From assembly GCA_963930775.1 (NCBI GenBank), contig OZ005689.1, positions 18,747,775 to 18,811,774 of the forward strand: 64,000 nucleotides of DNA. The letters are read 5' to 3'. The position numbers and the translations under genes are program-made. Shown in pieces: positions 21,355 to 33,000 of the stretch. This DNA comes from Cliona cf. orientalis (taxonomy: Eukaryota; Porifera; Demospongiae; Clionaida; Clionaidae). Position 1 is the stretch's first letter; each line of letters starts with the position of its first letter. The notes beneath the pieces were generated by a model. That model saw nothing but the letters and a program-made list of their open reading frames with translations. It was not told the DNA's origin and ran no database searches.

Positions 21355-24300
21355 CTAATGTTTTGCATATGAATGCTCCGAGAGGTGGTGTGAATCCACT
21401 GTTGGTGGGGGCGGTAATTCCAGAGGGAGGTTATGATACGTCATTCGCACTGAACGAGCACCAGGCACAGGAAGAGTTGCCCTACCGAAGACAAGACTAG
21501 ACCCTAGTTCTCTTCGACGTATCCTTTGCTTCTTCACTTTGTGTGGGCGTTCATCAAAGTGTGGCCGTTCACCCTCATAAAAGCGATCGTGAGCTGATGT
21601 AAAATAGTAGAATCCAATGTCTGGGTCCATACGCTTAGCAAATTCGATGCATGTCTTCCTCCATGTGCGTTTTGCCTCCCTAACAGTGAAATGCTTTCCA
21701 GTAAGATCTCGCATAATTGAGAACATGCACTCGACATCATCTGTCGTACTTGAACGGGGATTCTCTTGCTTTCTCTTTAGTTGGGCATTCTCTCTCCTTT
21801 TCCATTCAATACTCTCAATGTTAGTAGTTAAAGCGATCACAGTTTCCCGTGTGAATCCAAGAACACCAATATTGCTATGTATGAATAAACAAACAAATCT
21901 GATACACACGAAGCAAACATATTCAGTGTGTGTATGTTTATTGGTAGTAGCCTAGCAGCAAAGTAGGTCAGTGATAAACAGAGGTCAACTACCAACGTGT
22001 AACTGCTATGTTTGTGTGAGGGAAGAGACTAGGAGGTACAGGTATGTCAGTACATGCACATACATGTACATGCATGTATTAAATGACTATGATAATCTCA
22101 TGCACAAAATTGTATTTACGTGTTCACTTCCATCAAGCTGAAGTCATAGTGACTTTGATGCCATGGCATTAGCTCATCGAGCATGAATTGAAGAAACTCG
22201 TAATTAAACCGGCATCTCTGGAGTGAACTCAAGCCTCGCTCATCACAAGCACGTCTCCAATTCCTAATGATACGCACATATTTTGCTTCATAGTTGTACC
22301 CCATTTTCTCCATGAAGTCTTGTACACCCTTGGAAAATAGTATCTCTGCATCTCGGACTGACTGTTTCCGTTGACCAGTAAGAGCTGCAAAGGTTAACCC
22401 AGAATCTTCGTCATGAAGTGCTTGGGTAAATCGGTCCAGCTTCAGCTTTGACGGACCACCAAGTCTGGTACTCTTGGCAATTCTCTGCAAGGTTGTGAAA
22501 ATTATACCAGGAAGCATGCAAACATGTATAGTATTTTATACCTTCAGTACATGGGCAAAGTCTTCTCTCTCATGATACACACTGTTGGTTACTGTATGTA
22601 CTTCAGGTACATACATGTACGTCCGGAAGGGGACTCCTTTCTCATCCCATGTGCAAATTTGGTGACGGTACTCCAACTGTGCCAAAATTGACCGAAGCAT
22701 ATCTACTAGATCCTCCTTTTTTCCTAAAAATATACATGTAATTAATACTTGCATGTACATGTACATGTATACATACCACCACAGAGGAGGTATGAAAGGA
22801 TCTATGCGTAGACAAAAATGCTGAACCATCATTTAACCCCACAGACTTTGCACAGTAAACCTCAGCAGCATTTTACACAGGTGAATCCCACGGATCCCCA
22901 TACCAAACAGGCATGGTTGTGACTAATGATCAAAGCTAAAGTGGTTAAGCTAGCAAACACTAGAGGATCAGGAGTTTTAACACTGCAACTATAGGGTCAT
23001 GACCTAAATATAGTTATGTGGCATATTAATTTTGTACCTCCTCTGATACAGCCCAAAGTCAAAGTACTCTCACACATGTACCAAGTGGGCATTAAATAGG
23101 GCAACATTACATACAGTGTAAAAATGCACTTGTTCGAAATGACACAACAATACTACATCCTGATTCACCCATGTATCCAATAGCACTTGGATAGAACTAG
23201 ACGCTATGCAATGACAACTCTCATGGTGAGTCAAAAATAGCCCACTTCCCACCAATGCTTCTAGAGCACTCAAGTCATAGGCAGGCCATAATAATATTAT
23301 CATCATTATACCATTCTCTGCCATGCTATAGTTGTCTGATATTGTACTAACCTTCAGTCCATGAACGTACAGCATATCCAGCAGGGACCATCTGCAATCG
23401 TAGCCGTTTAATGACATCTACCTCATCAGCACCAGCTTCTTTCCACTGCAGTAGTTTTCCAAGCAGCTCGGTAGAAACAGCAGGATTGTACTTGACCGCA
23501 ACAACATGGCCATCAGCTGATTCTACAATAAACATAATACTACAACATCATGTGTGTGAGTTATTTCAGAATATATTTCTATGCAGCGAAATATTAATAT
23601 GTACATCTACAACATTACAATGTAGTTTGATCTTACGTTTGGGGGTCAACATATCCATCATAGTTTTCTTCCCCACACTACTATACTTTTTCCTGGCATC
23701 AGCTCTGATTTGAAGCACAGATAAAGGCCGAGTATAACCATGTGATTTCATACTGTTATATTCTCCATTAGAAACAAATCCTACACAAACATATACATAC
23801 ACATACAATAAATCAAGATGCCCATCAACTCACCATTTACATCCATGTCTCTTTCAACCATAGCAACCAACAGACAATTAAGTAGCCCACGCATTTGCTT
23901 AACAGGCATACTTGAGTATGATACACACTGAACTGGTAGAGCGTATGGCTTTTGTGATCTGGACTCAGTGCTGATCATTACCACCAGGATGTGTGTTGCA
24001 GCGGTACGCTTGTGCTTATACAATCCTAAATTATGCAAAACCAAATTAAATAATAAAGTATGTAATGTACATGTAAATGACCATGAGCATTACTTTAATA
24101 TTATTATGCCATATCCACACTTTATATTTTCATAGTTTGCTATACCATACACATGTACATGTACATACTACATGTACCTGTGCACAACCAAACAAATACC
24201 TTTGATAAAGATGAGAAGCCTTTCACTTATGTTTGTTAAACGTTTAGCAATGTTGCGTGATACAAGGTCAGTATTGACATCTTCCAGCAATTCTTGAACA

Positions 24301-27300
24301 GCAACAATTTCTACCAGTAGATTACGCCCACTCTCAGAGAAGCGTGACAGATCATCGATGGACCATCCAAGGTTGAACAAAGTCTTATCCTGTGCTGTAC
24401 CAGATTGGACCTTTGACGAATACTCTGCATTAGTACTCTGCACTGCAAGTAATGAAGATTGAAATTGACATATATAATTAGTGTACTATTCAAAGAGAAA
24501 ACAAGCTGAATGGCCTTGGGGGCACATTAAATTTCCCCAATTAGCTACTATACAATTTGGCCAAATGCCTTTCAACCACCTAAATAATAGTACAATGCAC
24601 CCATCAACCATGCCCACAGCAGGATATGTGTAGTGTTTCATTTAGAGGGGGGGGGTGCCCTGGGATTCCCCCCCCCCCCCAGTGACCAGTTTCCCCCCCT
24701 AAAATATTGAGAAATTTTAGTATAATATATACTAAATAAACAAATACCAAGATTTAAATTAAGGTTAAAGAGTGATTCGTCGGTTTGACTGTTTGAAATG
24801 TCTAATATCGAGTCTGTGATTTGGGAAAGTTAATCTACATGTGTAAATGTACTAATTTCACACTTACTTAGTGGGTATGTACATGTATTTGTCAACCACA
24901 ATCTATCAGCACTAATTTTTGATCAAAATAGGCCTAAGATGCAATTCTTTATGGGGGGGGGGGGGTACCGACATATAGTCCCCCCCCCTAACAAAAAATC
25001 CTGTATGAAACCCTGATGTGGCACTTTCTGCTCATGCGTACAACTGGCCTGGTAGAGATCGTCAACAAAATACATGCATAGCCTCATCCCCAGGCGGGAG
25101 GGGGAAAGAAGGCCTGGTATTTACTGTATGTGCATGTGTCAACCTTACCTTTAAAATGTCTGTAAAAGTGTCTGTACGCCACGTGCTGACAAGTGAAACA
25201 GTCCCTATGCGTAAAGAATACGGGATGACCTCCTGACCTTTGCACTAGTACCTATGCTGTTCAGATGCCTTCGTCGATCAACATGGCACAATCTCACTTG
25301 AAACTCATACTATCCAAGAGTGCCATTTTTAGGTATGTTAAGCACGAGGAATTAAGGTCAAAGGGCAAGTATAGCACTATGAAATATCCGTATGTAATCG
25401 GATTATTCAAAATCTGAATAATATTGGCGCATGCGCATGCAGACCTTCTTTCCCCCCTGGGGACGAGGCAGGGATGCACAGGGTATGTGCTCTATAGAGC
25501 TCTAGTTACAATGTTACTATTGCCTCCCCCCTCAAGAAAACTTTCCTCTGTATACATGTACATTTATAAATACAAATATTTTGTACAACTTACACTGATC
25601 TATGAAGGTGAGATCCTCTTTCAACTCATCCCGTTCCTGTTTCAATGTCTGTATCAAGTAGTACCTTTCAGCTGGCACAAATATGTTCCTTGTTACAGAT
25701 TTGACTCTTTTTAGCCTATCTTGATAGGTACGATACATTTGTTGAAGTTCTCCTGTTCCAAGATCAACATCTCCATTCCATTCCAATTGTACCGATTCTT
25801 CCAGACCACCCACCACATCACACCCATCAGCTTTGATCCACCATCTAGTTTTAGGGTGCAACCGACATGCTTCATCCAATGTGGCAGTCTATTATTATAA
25901 GCAATCACACTTGATAAGCAACAGACGTGAATGTAATAACCTGTATTTCCGAGCCAGTAGTAAATTTGGAGTCCGCAATGTCTCGACGAAGGGTGCGCTC
26001 TCCAAGTGCAGGAACATTCACACGGGCCTAAACAAAAATTAATAATAAACAGCATTGTCATTATTAATACAGACAAACCATACCTTTAGTGGATCTCTGT
26101 TACTGGTGATGCATGCAGAGCCTTGAGATGTAGGATCCTGACTCCACAGAGGTCCACAAAATATCTTGCAAAATTTGGTTCCAAACAGTATGTACATTGT
26201 TTGTAACCAGTTTCGGTAATCACTAGAGCATGTGACCTACACATTTGTGTATTATTCTGTTGTCAGACTTAAACTGTAATAAGTGCTTACATTTCTACCA
26301 GGCGAAGCGTTAAAAAAACCCACCATGAACTGAAGCATGCCCATGGGCATACGTGAAGTGGGAAATAAGGAATCCGTCCCATCCGGCCTCATGATCCCTA
26401 ATCCTCTTGCCAATTCATACAGCACATTCATTCTCTTTGTTTCACTCAAATGCTTCATTCCTTTGAGAGATAACGTCAGGAAATCATTTGGCAACTTCAT
26501 CTGATAGTAAGTAGAAGCATGGCTACAAAACATTTCATTCATCAAGGATAACTGCTCCTCAGTTGATAGTTTGTTGAATCGGCCAACAAGTGTTTCCATG
26601 GTATCGACTACGGCTATCAACTTGGGTGAATAACACACTTCATGAGACTTGGACACACTTTTCTACAAAGTTAAACATAACTGATATTAAACTATTAATG
26701 CTGTCAGAGTATCATGCTCCAGACAACACTACAATTACAAATTGGGGGGGGGGGGGGGGGGGATGGGTGGGGGTTGAGGGGTGGTAACAACAAGTTATGT
26801 TGACATCAACAATGTGCCAACAATATTGCCTTGAACGGTGGTATGAAAATCAAGCGCAATGACTAATTATCATGTGAAAAGCTAGACTTTGTAGCTTGAA
26901 TAGAGACTCTTGTGTATGCACTGTGTATATTATCACTCCCTCTCTCAAAAAAATTTACATGTACATGTTGGACATCACTGGCAGAAAATGATCCAAGCTG
27001 ACGTTCTGCTTCTTTGGGGGTTGAGAATCTCCTCTGTAGCTTGACACTGACCCGACTTCGGCACCCCCCACCTGGAACATGTGTGCATGATACCATAGCT
27101 GTTCTAATTAATGCACATAAAACATGAGTCAAAAAAATAGCACACATGCCCAGATAAAGCACACTTTAGAGCATGTCAAATGGTAGGCATATACCACAAT
27201 TCAAAATATCTTCAAAGGTAGCTGGACTCAGGTTCGATATTATTTTTAATTTTTCTGACATAAATATATTAATACATTATAGAGGATTATTTAATACTAA

Positions 27301-27622
27301 TGTATAGTCTGAACTCACTCGTTCGCTGAGCCTCTCTGCCACAACGGTCATGCACAAATGTCGCAGCGCGTTCCCAGTACTCACTCCTCATCGAAACTGG
27401 CCATTCGTGCGGACATGTTAGCAAAATGAACTCAACAAGTGCCTTCTCTTCCGACAAAGTCCAAGCACTCGATGGCGAGCGAGGCGGGGTAGTGGGGAAA
27501 ATGAGCTTCTTCTTCGCCGACGAAGTTACAGACGAAGACGGTCGTTTAGCCTCTTGCTTCGGGGTTCTTCCAGTTGGAGTTCCTCGTTCTCGCTTCCTAC
27601 CTTCTTCCATCATAGCGTGCAT
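21355..27622 (-). CDS. SANT-domain, transposase-like protein of the 8-kb transposon (13 exons)
   Basis: Exons on the minus strand: 27622-27319, 27071-about 26959, 26662-26291, 26236-26084, 26027-25941, 25888-25594, 24442-24200, 24025-23834, 23780-23637, 23522-23352, 22723-22542, 22484-22120, 21874-21355. All introns are GT-AG and phases agree throughout, giving about 1,046 codons with no stop. Residues 52-105 look like a SANT/Myb-like DNA-binding region (SSAWTLSEEKALVEFILLTC). Near residue 360 RWWIKADGCDV and GDVDLG, near 590 FVSNGEYNSMKSHGYTRPLS, and near 920 STTDDVECMFSIMRDLTGK are conserved-looking acidic blocks that could supply catalytic Asp/Glu residues. The tail is basic with LELPPPP. 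I infer that it is the element's transposase; the family is not recognised. The exon 2 end may be 26965 instead. Confidence 0.8.
24629..25018. repeat. MITE-like insert in intron 6 of the transposase gene
   Basis: Loosely complementary ends (TGTAGTGTTTCAT at about 24636 and ATGAAACCCTGATG at about 25003) enclose about 390 bases with paired G-runs and C-runs (AGAGGGGGGGGGTGCC, CCCCCCCCCCAGTGACC, and again near 24955-24988). It lies inside the 1.15-kb intron between 24443 and 25593. The ends are imperfect, so this is tentative. Confidence 0.4.
26744..26762 (+). repeat. G homopolymer run
   Basis: Nineteen consecutive G followed by further G-runs to about 26785. It lies in intron 2 of the transposase gene and could form a quadruplex or be an assembly-sensitive site. 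Confidence 0.9.
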
Positions 27623-27744
27623 GTGCTAGAATCAGGTGGGGCAAGGATTCAGGGATTCGAGATCTGGAATTGCGCGTGCGCCGGCGATCGTAATTGATCA
27701 CGTGAGGTAGAAAGAATGCATTATACTGCAATGGCGGACGCTGC

Positions 27745-27781
27745 ATATTGGTGACCTTTTGACCCTGTCCTACCTCCTCTG
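27745..27781 (-). repeat. Right terminal inverted repeat of the 8-kb transposon
   Basis: Exact complement of 19715-19751. It is followed by the second TAGTAGATC copy at 27782-27790. Confidence 0.95.
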
Positions 27782-27790
27782 TAGTAGATC

Positions 27791-27866
27791 TACAAACACT
27801 GCTCGAATCAGATGATGATGACGCGTGAGCATCAACAAACGATTTTAGACTAGTCTGTCTTGCCAT
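27791..27866 (-). pseudogene. hAT transposase, first 25 codons
   Basis: ATG at 27866 opens MARQTSLKSFVDAHASSSSD and reaches the 9-bp duplication at 27782-27790. The frame then continues exactly in phase at 19705 once the inserted element and one duplication copy are removed (codons AGA TCT ACT AGT GTC AGT). A reading frame that runs on from here to 27597 is accidental read-through into the inner element's terminal repeat. Confidence 0.9.
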
Positions 27867-28104
27867 ATTGAACTAGCTAAGCTACCAGTATAAAACACGT
27901 GGTTGGTACAAAGGATGCTGGGTGCGCTCTATATGGCATGCGCGTGCACAACAGGTACGGGATCGCTGCAATTGTAAGTGCACTCAGCACTATAATCTAT
28001 TATGTGATTCAAGTACATGCATGGCGCCAAATTTTTCATGGTTGACGCCTCAGCAAGTGGCTTGACGCCAATTGCAGTGCCATAGCGCCAAATCAACACC
28101 CCTG

Positions 28105-28838
28105 CAATGATTTTTACTTTAGCAATCGATAACTTTTCCGTAAAGTGTCGCAGTAGCGTACACATGATGGACATTTCGCTCCTTCACTAGTAGTTCACAT
28201 GATGAATATCTAACCGTTTTTGGGTATCCTTCCCCATTCAGGTTAACAGGAGAATGACTGTCAATGTATGCAACGGTGTGCCCATCTCTTGATAAAAGCT
28301 TTCCCTTATTTGCATGCAGCATAAAAAGAAACTGCTGATCAGGGTGACCAGGACAGACAGTAGCTTTGTCAACCACAGACAAGAATGCCTGCAGCTTAGC
28401 TGTTGAGAGTGTTTTAGGGGTGCCTGACAGCGCAGAGCACATCTGTGGGTCTACCTCCTTCCCATGAACGGTAAGAGTCCATGACAGATCATGTGTCACC
28501 ACAAGGGAATGGGTGACTACCATGGCATCCTGTGGGGAACATGAAGTTTTACATATACCAACACTGTCTGCATTCTGTGTCTGGATAACCCATTGCTCGC
28601 TTGGTAGAACTAAGTCTTTTGTCAGCGTCTTGAGGCAAACCTCATTTGGTGAGGAGCTATGTGTTGGTGATGGTGGACAAGTCGTTGATAGTGGATAACT
28701 TGATGACAGATCACTACTTGCTGGCTGAATGAACTTTTTTGGTCTGCCTGCTGGCCTCCTTTTTCTCTTTGGATTTTTCTCATAGCTCTTTGGAATTCGT
28801 CCCAAACGAAACTTTCTACGACCCATTCTGTGGTACAT
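28105..28838 (-). pseudogene. P-element-like transposase, N-terminal part
   Basis: ATG at 28826 (a nearby upstream ATG at 28838 is in frame) opens MGRRKFRLGRIPKSYEKNPK, a basic segment with PAGRPKKF like an AT-hook. A Ser/Pro linker follows, then SEQWVIQTQNADSVGICKTS, DLSWTLTVHGKEVD and GKLLSRDGHTVAYIDS. Near 28170 the frame changes: the other frame gives GAKCPSCVRYCDTLRKSYRLL, a C-x2-C segment typical of this family just before the coiled region. A TAA stop lies close to the hAT insertion. No THAP finger is seen. The rest of the gene is at 14728-17381. Inactive. Confidence 0.75.
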
Positions 28839-29465
28839 AATAAAACAAAATCAAAACAAGCATGTGTTAGCATCCACTGCATGTTCATCTTTTATGCGAA
28901 AGTGTTGTTTCACATGAAAATTGTCAGTGAACATAGCAAAAATCCCAAAACCATACCTACATTTACACTATTCAGGTTAGCGTTAAAAATATTGCTACCA
29001 ACACAAAATTGGGCGAAAAATATTGCACCCACCATGAATACACGTGCATACCCAATCAGTTCACAATCCATAGAGGTATTGCCTTCTATACTGTTTCTAA
29101 ATCATAACAAATATCCCAAAACTTATTAAGTTTCATTACTTGGGCGTGTATAGCGCGTGCATAGCGCTTACCTTTACACAGTAACTACTTGGATGCCTGC
29201 GGAATGTCTCACATGAAGCACAGGTCCAATTAAAGAGCATCAAAACACAATGCTATCTTTACATAGCCCCCCAGATGGCCTTATATGGTACTCAGGCATA
29301 TATCCATAAAGGGGCATGCTGTGCCGTGTCTATCATCCGCCGTGACGTCACTATAGAGCGGTATGTGCGTTTCCAATCCCTCCTCCCCCCTCTACTATCT
29401 ATCGTTCTGTTGAGTTGTGTGCTAGTGCTATTAAAGACATGCTATTTAGCGTGAGTTTCATTGAT
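28839..29465. other. Non-coding stretch upstream of the P-like gene
   Basis: About 630 bases, AT-rich at first, with short GCGTGTATAGCGCGTGCATAG-like repeats near 29140-29170. I see no gene. It may include the 5' end of the P-like element, whose terminus I could not define. Confidence 0.3.
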
Positions 29466-29650
29466 TCGAGCTGGATGCATAGAACCATACAACGCAAGCA
29501 GGCAGCCTAAACTTCAATTTTGTCAAAAGTTGGTAAAGGTCGTCACGTTTATGTGCGCGCAAAGCCCCGCCCCTCACGTAGCACGTGGGTGTAAAACATT
29601 GCAAATACATGGCTTCCTATACAAACATGGAAATATTTTAAAGTGCCATA
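29466..29650 (+). repeat. Dispersed repeat, copy 1
   Basis: Shares most of its length with 41820-41975 in the same direction (GAGCTGGATGCATAG, AAGCAGGCAGCCTAAA, GTTGGTAAAGGTCGTCACG, ACATGGCTTCC). Copy 1 has an extra 55-base GC-rich insert near 29555-29600. No coding content. Confidence 0.8.
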
Positions 29651-30276
29651 ACTTAGTCATTTAGTGTTTAACTACTTAGTGTTTAATTAAGTCGTTGCGG
29701 TTAATAGTTAAGAAACACTGCTTTGATCTTGCTTTGATGTGGGCAATTACCGGTCTTTTCTTCAGGGGCCACTTCCGATCGCTAATTACACGTGCATAAT
29801 CATCCCTGGCTCTTTCTGGACACGCCCACCTTCGACCAAAAGCACTCGTATGGCCTCTTCGGCCACGCCCCCTCACAATTCGCTAATTGAATTAGCCAAT
29901 CCTCACGCTCACACCCACGCACTTCAATGGTACCTTAATTGACTCATCATCGCTAAGATCTATCCCCACATCATTTTGACCAGTAGATTCTTGGTGCCAA
30001 AATACCACAGCCACCTGATCAAACTCATGTGGTGGGTATTCGCTCCGCCCCTGCTCTCCTATTAGAAAGTCAAAATCATGGAATCTAGGAAAGGAAAGCA
30101 AGATTAGAAAGGCTAGGCAGCGTTTAAAGGCTGAATCTCTGGATGAATATCGTGCAGCGTTGCAGAGGGAAAAGAAAGCAAGTGCACTTCTCTCAAGGTA
30201 TGGTATCGTATGCTGAACACAGGGATGACATATCAGTACTATAGTTGTATGCTATGTCTAGAATAACTTACGTACA
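29651..30276. other. Stretch with a possible short exon
   Basis: Mostly non-coding. At about 30092-30197 a plus-strand frame reads a Lys/Arg-rich helix (KIRKARQRLKAESLDEYRAA) and ends near a donor-like AGGTATGG. It could be an exon of a gene interrupted by the BEL element at 30282. Nothing else supports it. Confidence 0.2.
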
Positions 30277-30281
30277 GGAAG

Positions 30282-30556
30282 TGTAAGGGACTGCAGCTTA
30301 TTACTGAGTCCACTTTGTTCAATGTTAGCTAGTTCCCGACACTGCCCTGACTTATTCACGTTGTCACTTCAACTTTCATGATCGAACTGAATATGTGTTC
30401 AATATGCACATTTTATATAGGAATGAGGGGTGAGACACAGAGTTAGACACAGAATTAGCAAACTGAATAGTATGGACATAACACTGTGTTGAATCAAATA
30501 GAGAAAAACAAACAAGCATTCAGCAATCTTGGGAATGAATAATGAAATCCACAACA
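30282..30556 (-). repeat. 3' LTR of the BEL element
   Basis: 275 bp, about 99 percent identical to the 5' LTR. Flanked outside by GGAAG. Confidence 0.95.
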
Positions 30557-30570
30557 TCCTCCCCCGCGTT
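30557..30570 (-). other. Polypurine tract of the BEL element
   Basis: AACGCGGGGGAGGA on the minus strand directly abuts the 3' LTR. Confidence 0.75.
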
Positions 30571-30789
30571 AGCCGTCATGGCTAACTGGAGGTCAACAAT
30601 TCAGATATTCAGATTAAATAAGTGACCTTAAGATTACTTGCACAAATCAATAGTCCATCTTGCTTAGTTGGTCCATGGCCTTTAGTGCTGCTGCTCTCTT
30701 TGGTCTGATTTGAGTCTCTTCTTGGAGGTCCTGGGTGTCTTGGGAATGTTGTGTACATTCTATCGAGTGTGATATGGTTGGCTCAGTGT

Positions 30790-32110
30790 CAGGAATTTGA
30801 TTGCCAGATCTCTTCTTTCCGTCTATCTCCAATGGGTACAACAAGTTGATTGGCCTCTGGAAGGTGCTGGTTTGTCCATCTCCTGAAGGCACTGCTAGTA
30901 CAGCTGCTCGCACTCTTCCATCACGTCCAGTTATTAGTTGCTTTACTCTAGCCAGTCTCCAGAATGCTCGAGGCTTGTCTTCGTGCAGGATCACAACATC
31001 ACCTGTGTCAATAGTGTTCGTGTCATTATTGCAGCTACCAGCATATTGCTGTCGATGTGATTCTCTCAATTCCAGAAGATATTCGAATTGCCACCGCTTC
31101 CAGAAGTGGTTGAGAACTACATTAAGGTGCTTCATTCGCTTGGTTAGGGTTAGGTGGTCCTGAGTTAGATTGAAGTCCTCGTCACCTGGATCATCTCCAC
31201 AGCTGATACCATCAGGTAGGCTTAGAAGTCTTCTCCCGATAAGGAAATGAGCTGGTGTGAGTGGTTCTTGCAAATCTTCTGGAGAAACATACGTCAGAGG
31301 ACGCGAATTGATTACCATCTCGATTTCGACCAGGGAGGTAAGTAGTTCATCATACGTGAGCTTGGCTTGGCCAATGATTTTTTTCAAGCACCGTTTGGTG
31401 GAGCGAACCATTCGTTGGGGCTCTCTCAACATTGAATTTCCATACAACTCATACAACTCCCAGCTCACTAAGGTTTTCCTGGACTTCTCGTGACTCTGTA
31501 ACCGCCTGAATGGCCTTTGCTGCAGCCTTAAATGTCTGGCCATTGTCTGATACGAATCTTCTAGGTAGCCCACGTCTGGCTGCAAATCTCTTCAGACTTC
31601 TGAGGAAGGATGAAGTAGTCAAATCTGGCACCAGATCGAGATGCACAGCTCGCACAGTGCAGCATGTATATAGGCAAATCCATGCCTTGGTGCCTTTTGC
31701 GCTTCCTGTCGACTTCACATACAATGGCCCAGCAAAATCCACTCCTGTAGAGGTGAATGGAGAGTCCATTCTAACCCGGAAGTTTGGTAGCGGGGGTGGT
31801 ACTGGTACGGAGTAGGGTCTTCCCTCAAATCTCCTGCATACACGGCACTTGTGTAGAATCTTCTTCACCAGTGATCTCCCCTTGATTATCCAGTACTTTG
31901 TTCGAACTTCTGTTAGGGTCTCCCTTATGCCGTTGTGAAGAACTCTTTCATGTGCCTTAAGCACCAACAACTCTGTCAGCGGGTTGTCTCTTGGAAGGAG
32001 AGTAGGATGTCTTGTTGCATATGGCACTTCAGCGTTTGCTAATCTTCCCCCACACCTCCAGATTCCTTCAGCATCTATAAAAAGATTGAGCTGCTTCTTC
32101 CAACTATTGA
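30790..32110 (-). CDS. BEL integrase region and DUF5641-like tail
   Basis: An H-x-C-C-type zinc region (HNGIRETLTEVRTKYWI, CRVCRRFEG) is followed by the catalytic core: TGVDFAGPLYV, AVHLDLVPDLTTSSFL, RRFVSDNGQTF and further on the Glu region. The tail has LTPAHFLIGR, LNHFWKRWQFEYLLELRE and GDVVILHEDKPR, a DUF5641-type module. The order is normal for the family. Confidence 0.85.
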
Positions 32111-32469
32111 ACTGTTTGCAGTTCACAAGGAGGTTTTGAGCTTCTTTCACCCAAAGCATTTCAGCTTTGCTCAAGAGGGGCACTGTGAGTGTTGTAGTTT
32201 CTCTGAGCTTCTTCCTGAGCTTCTCCACTGCAAGTAGTACATAAGCGGTTACTCCAAACAACCTCCGTGCTGAACTGAAGTGTTCGCTTTGAAACAGCTG
32301 ACCAATCCTTGCTGTGGGTTCAATAACCACCAAGGTGTGCAGAATTCTATCTTTGGCCCTTAATTCCTGAATGCACTCCTCAGGCACAGACTCCTCTTCT
32401 TGATGAATGATCAGCTCTCCATTTTTCAACCAATCTGGTCCGCTTCTCCATAGATTATTGGTGGTCAGC

Positions 32470-33000
32470 TGGGTGAGGGACATTCCTCTTGAGGGCAAGT
32501 CGGCAGGATTGTCTTTTCCTGCACAGTGTGTCCAGGTGGCGTCTGGAAGCAGCATCCTGATCTCTGTTGTACGATTCTGTACAAATTGTTTCCACTCCTT
32601 AGCTGCTCCTCGAATCCAGTATAGTGCCACCTTTGAGTCAGTATAGGAGATTCTTTCAGATAAAGGAAGTCTTGGCTCCAGTCCCTTCTTCACACTGAGT
32701 AACAATCTTGCCAATAGCAGAGCGGATAAGAGTTCGAGTCTTGGGATGGTCTGTGGTTTCAGGGGGATTGACTCTGGTCTTTGAAGCGAGAAAGTTCACA
32801 TAGAATCTGTCCAAAATCTTCACTCGCAAGTAGACAACGGCTGCATAAGCCTTCTTTGAAGCATCACAGAACCCAATCAGTGAATAGGACTGCACTTGGT
32901 GATGGATATCACACAGTAGGAACCTTGGGATGCGGATCTGCTGAGCAGTTTGTAGGTCAGTCATCATCGATTGCCATTTCATCAATGGTGCTCCTGTGAG
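32470..33000 (-). CDS. BEL RNase H region
   Basis: GFCDASKKAYAAVVYLRV marks the first RNase H Asp, and the region runs to the ALYWIRG and CAGKDNPADLPSRGMS segments that precede the integrase in BEL/Pao elements. Confidence 0.8.

Larger units (their letters stand above)
19715..27781. mobile_element. Two-gene DNA transposon, 8,067 bp, appears whole
   Basis: Identical 37-bp terminal inverted repeats start CAGAGGAGGTAGGACAGGG (19715-19751, complement at 27745-27781), and weaker similarity extends inward to an ATCACGTGAT-like word. A 9-bp duplication, TAGTAGATC, flanks it. It interrupts a hAT reading frame in phase, so both ends are fixed to the base. It carries two convergent genes: a HIRAN-like protein on the plus strand (19907-21209) and a 13-exon SANT/transposase-like gene on the minus strand (27622-21355), ending 145 bases apart. 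Neither shows a stop or frame break, while the two elements around it are dead. Nine-base duplications are usual for Mutator-like elements, but I do not see a recognisable MULE core. I cannot place it in a named superfamily. Confidence 0.9.
17382..28104 (-). mobile_element. hAT transposon, inserted in the P-like gene and split by a later element
   Basis: The terminal inverted repeats read CAGGAGTGTTGA at 17382 and CAGGGGTGTTGA read inward from 28104. Removing the 8,067-bp inner element and one copy of its 9-bp duplication leaves about 2.65 kb, a normal hAT size. The flanks carry an imperfect 8-base A-rich match (AGTAAAAA against AGAAAAAA on the minus strand), offset by a few bases on one side, so the target duplication is only approximate. 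The element sits between the N- and C-terminal parts of a P-like transposase, and so arrived after it. Confidence 0.85.

Noticed and set aside
19706-27790. Mutator-like (MULE) assignment for the 8-kb element from its 9-bp duplication
   Set aside because: Duplication length alone is not enough, and I see no MULE core or SWIM finger in the protein. Left unclassified.
27597-27866. A 90-codon minus-strand frame taken as one small gene
   Set aside because: Its first 25 codons belong to the hAT transposase and the rest is read-through into the terminal inverted repeat of the 8-kb element.
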